Source: Pseudomonadota bacterium
GTDB taxonomy: Bacteria > Pseudomonadota > Alphaproteobacteria > Rhizobiales > Xanthobacteraceae
Assembly: GCA_023433965.1 (NCBI GenBank)
Contig: JAEYTQ010000140.1
Span: 1 to 5,038 of the forward strand
Length of the DNA: 5,038 nt
Direction: 5' to 3'
Part shown: positions 4,531-5,038 of the stretch, one piece after another
How the letters are laid out: each line of letters opens with the position of its first letter
Position numbering within the stretch: position 1 is the first letter of the stretch
The notes under the pieces: generated by a model
Database searches by the model: none
What the model was told of the DNA's origin: nothing
Seen by the model: only the letters and a program-made list of their open reading frames with translations
Program-made: the position numbers and the translations under genes

Positions 4531-5038
4531 ATGAGCTCCGCCACCCGTCCGCTGGTGATCGCGATCGCCTTCGCCGCAAGCCTCGTCGTCGGGCTGCTGA
4601 TCATGTTCTGGGCCATGGGCGGGGTCAGCAAGGTGGCGCAGCCGGCCGCGATCGGCGGTCCGTTTCAGCTGACCGACCAGAACGGCAAGGCCGTCACCGA
4701 CAAGAGCCTGAAGGGCAAGCCGACCCTGATCTTCTTCGGCTACACCCATTGCCCCGACGTCTGCCCGACCTCGCTGTTCGAGATCTCGGAAGTGCTGCGC
4801 GTGATGGGCAAGGATGCCGACAGGGTCAATGCAATCTTCCTCTCGGTCGATCCCGAGCGCGACACGCAGGCCGCGATGAAGGACTATCTGTCGAGCTTCG
4901 ATCCGCATCTCCAGGGCCTGTCCGGCGATCCCGCCGAGACCGCCAAGGTCATCACCTCCTACCGGGTCTATGCCAAGAAGATCCCGGCCAAGGACGGCGA
5001 CTACACCATGGACCACACCGCGCTGATCTACCTGATGG
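4531..5038 (+). CDS. SCO1/SenC/PrrC family copper-binding thioredoxin-like protein, C-terminus cut by window edge
   Basis: 169 codons of a membrane-anchored SCO protein are visible; the family is usually about 200 residues, so roughly 30 are missing. A transmembrane anchor spans about residues 8-29, followed by a thioredoxin-like domain facing the periplasm. The signature KPTLIFFGYTHCPDVCPTSL covers 63-82 with the copper-binding Cys74 and Cys78 (CPDVC). SVDPERDT follows at 105-112, and the third copper ligand His162 lies in MDHTALIYL (160-168). All three ligands are therefore present. SCO proteins deliver copper to the CuA site of cytochrome c oxidase subunit II or reduce its cysteines; some act in redox signalling. 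The ATG at 4531 follows an AGGAAG about ten bases upstream. It is probably co-transcribed with the preceding small membrane protein. Which oxidase it serves cannot be told from this window. Confidence 0.93.
   Translation, partial: MSSATRPLVIAIAFAASLVVGLLIMFWAMGGVSKVAQPAAIGGPFQLTDQNGKAVTDKSLKGKPTLIFFGYTHCPDVCPTSLFEISEVLRVMGKDADRVNAIFLSVDPERDTQAAMKDYLSSFDPHLQGLSGDPAETAKVITSYRVYAKKIPAKDGDYTMDHTALIYLM

Noticed and set aside
4450..5016. 188-codon open frame on the minus strand opposite SCO
   Set aside because: It is antisense to SCO, which has intact copper ligands and conserved motifs. The frame is open because of third-position GC bias.

Overview
The window is high-GC DNA with the protein families, codon bias and intergenic style of an alphaproteobacterium. 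Bradyrhizobium or a close relative (Nitrobacteraceae) is the best guess. This rests on remembered resemblance of the proteins and was not checked by search. I see no tRNA, rRNA, CRISPR array, transposase, phage gene or integration scar. It reads as ordinary chromosome with seven protein genes, two of them cut by the window edges.

Left block, all on the minus strand (1-3420). Reading in the direction of transcription: an FAD-binding dehydrogenase of the flavoprotein/3-ketosteroid-dehydrogenase-like superfamily (3420-1765), a RidA/YjgF-family protein (1657-1307), a small NTF2/SnoaL-like protein (1197-832), and the N-terminal 217 residues of a large DEXH helicase of the ligase-associated Lhr type (651-1, continuing off the left edge). 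The gaps are 107, 109 and 180 bp. Each holds at least one strong perfect inverted repeat, so these may be separate or only partly coupled transcription units rather than a tight operon.

Centre (3421-3682) is a 262-bp divergent intergenic region. It separates the flavoprotein from a rightward gene and contains a 21-bp dyad that could be an operator.

Right block, plus strand (3683-5038). First comes a secreted protein with a signal peptide and a CASAC motif resembling the crotonase/ClpP-like periplasmic family (COG3904-like). A 108-bp gap follows, carrying an 18-bp tandem repeat and an EcfG-like promoter match. Then come a 64-residue single-pass membrane protein and, 23 bp further on, a membrane-anchored SCO1/SenC copper protein cut by the right edge. 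The last two probably form an operon serving the cell envelope, with SCO acting in copper delivery to cytochrome oxidase or in thiol redox.

No clearly new system is visible. The items most worth a second look are the flavoprotein/RidA/NTF2 neighbourhood, the nested inverted repeats between these genes, the possible stress promoter that conflicts with the annotated start of the small membrane protein, and the periplasmic CASAC protein.
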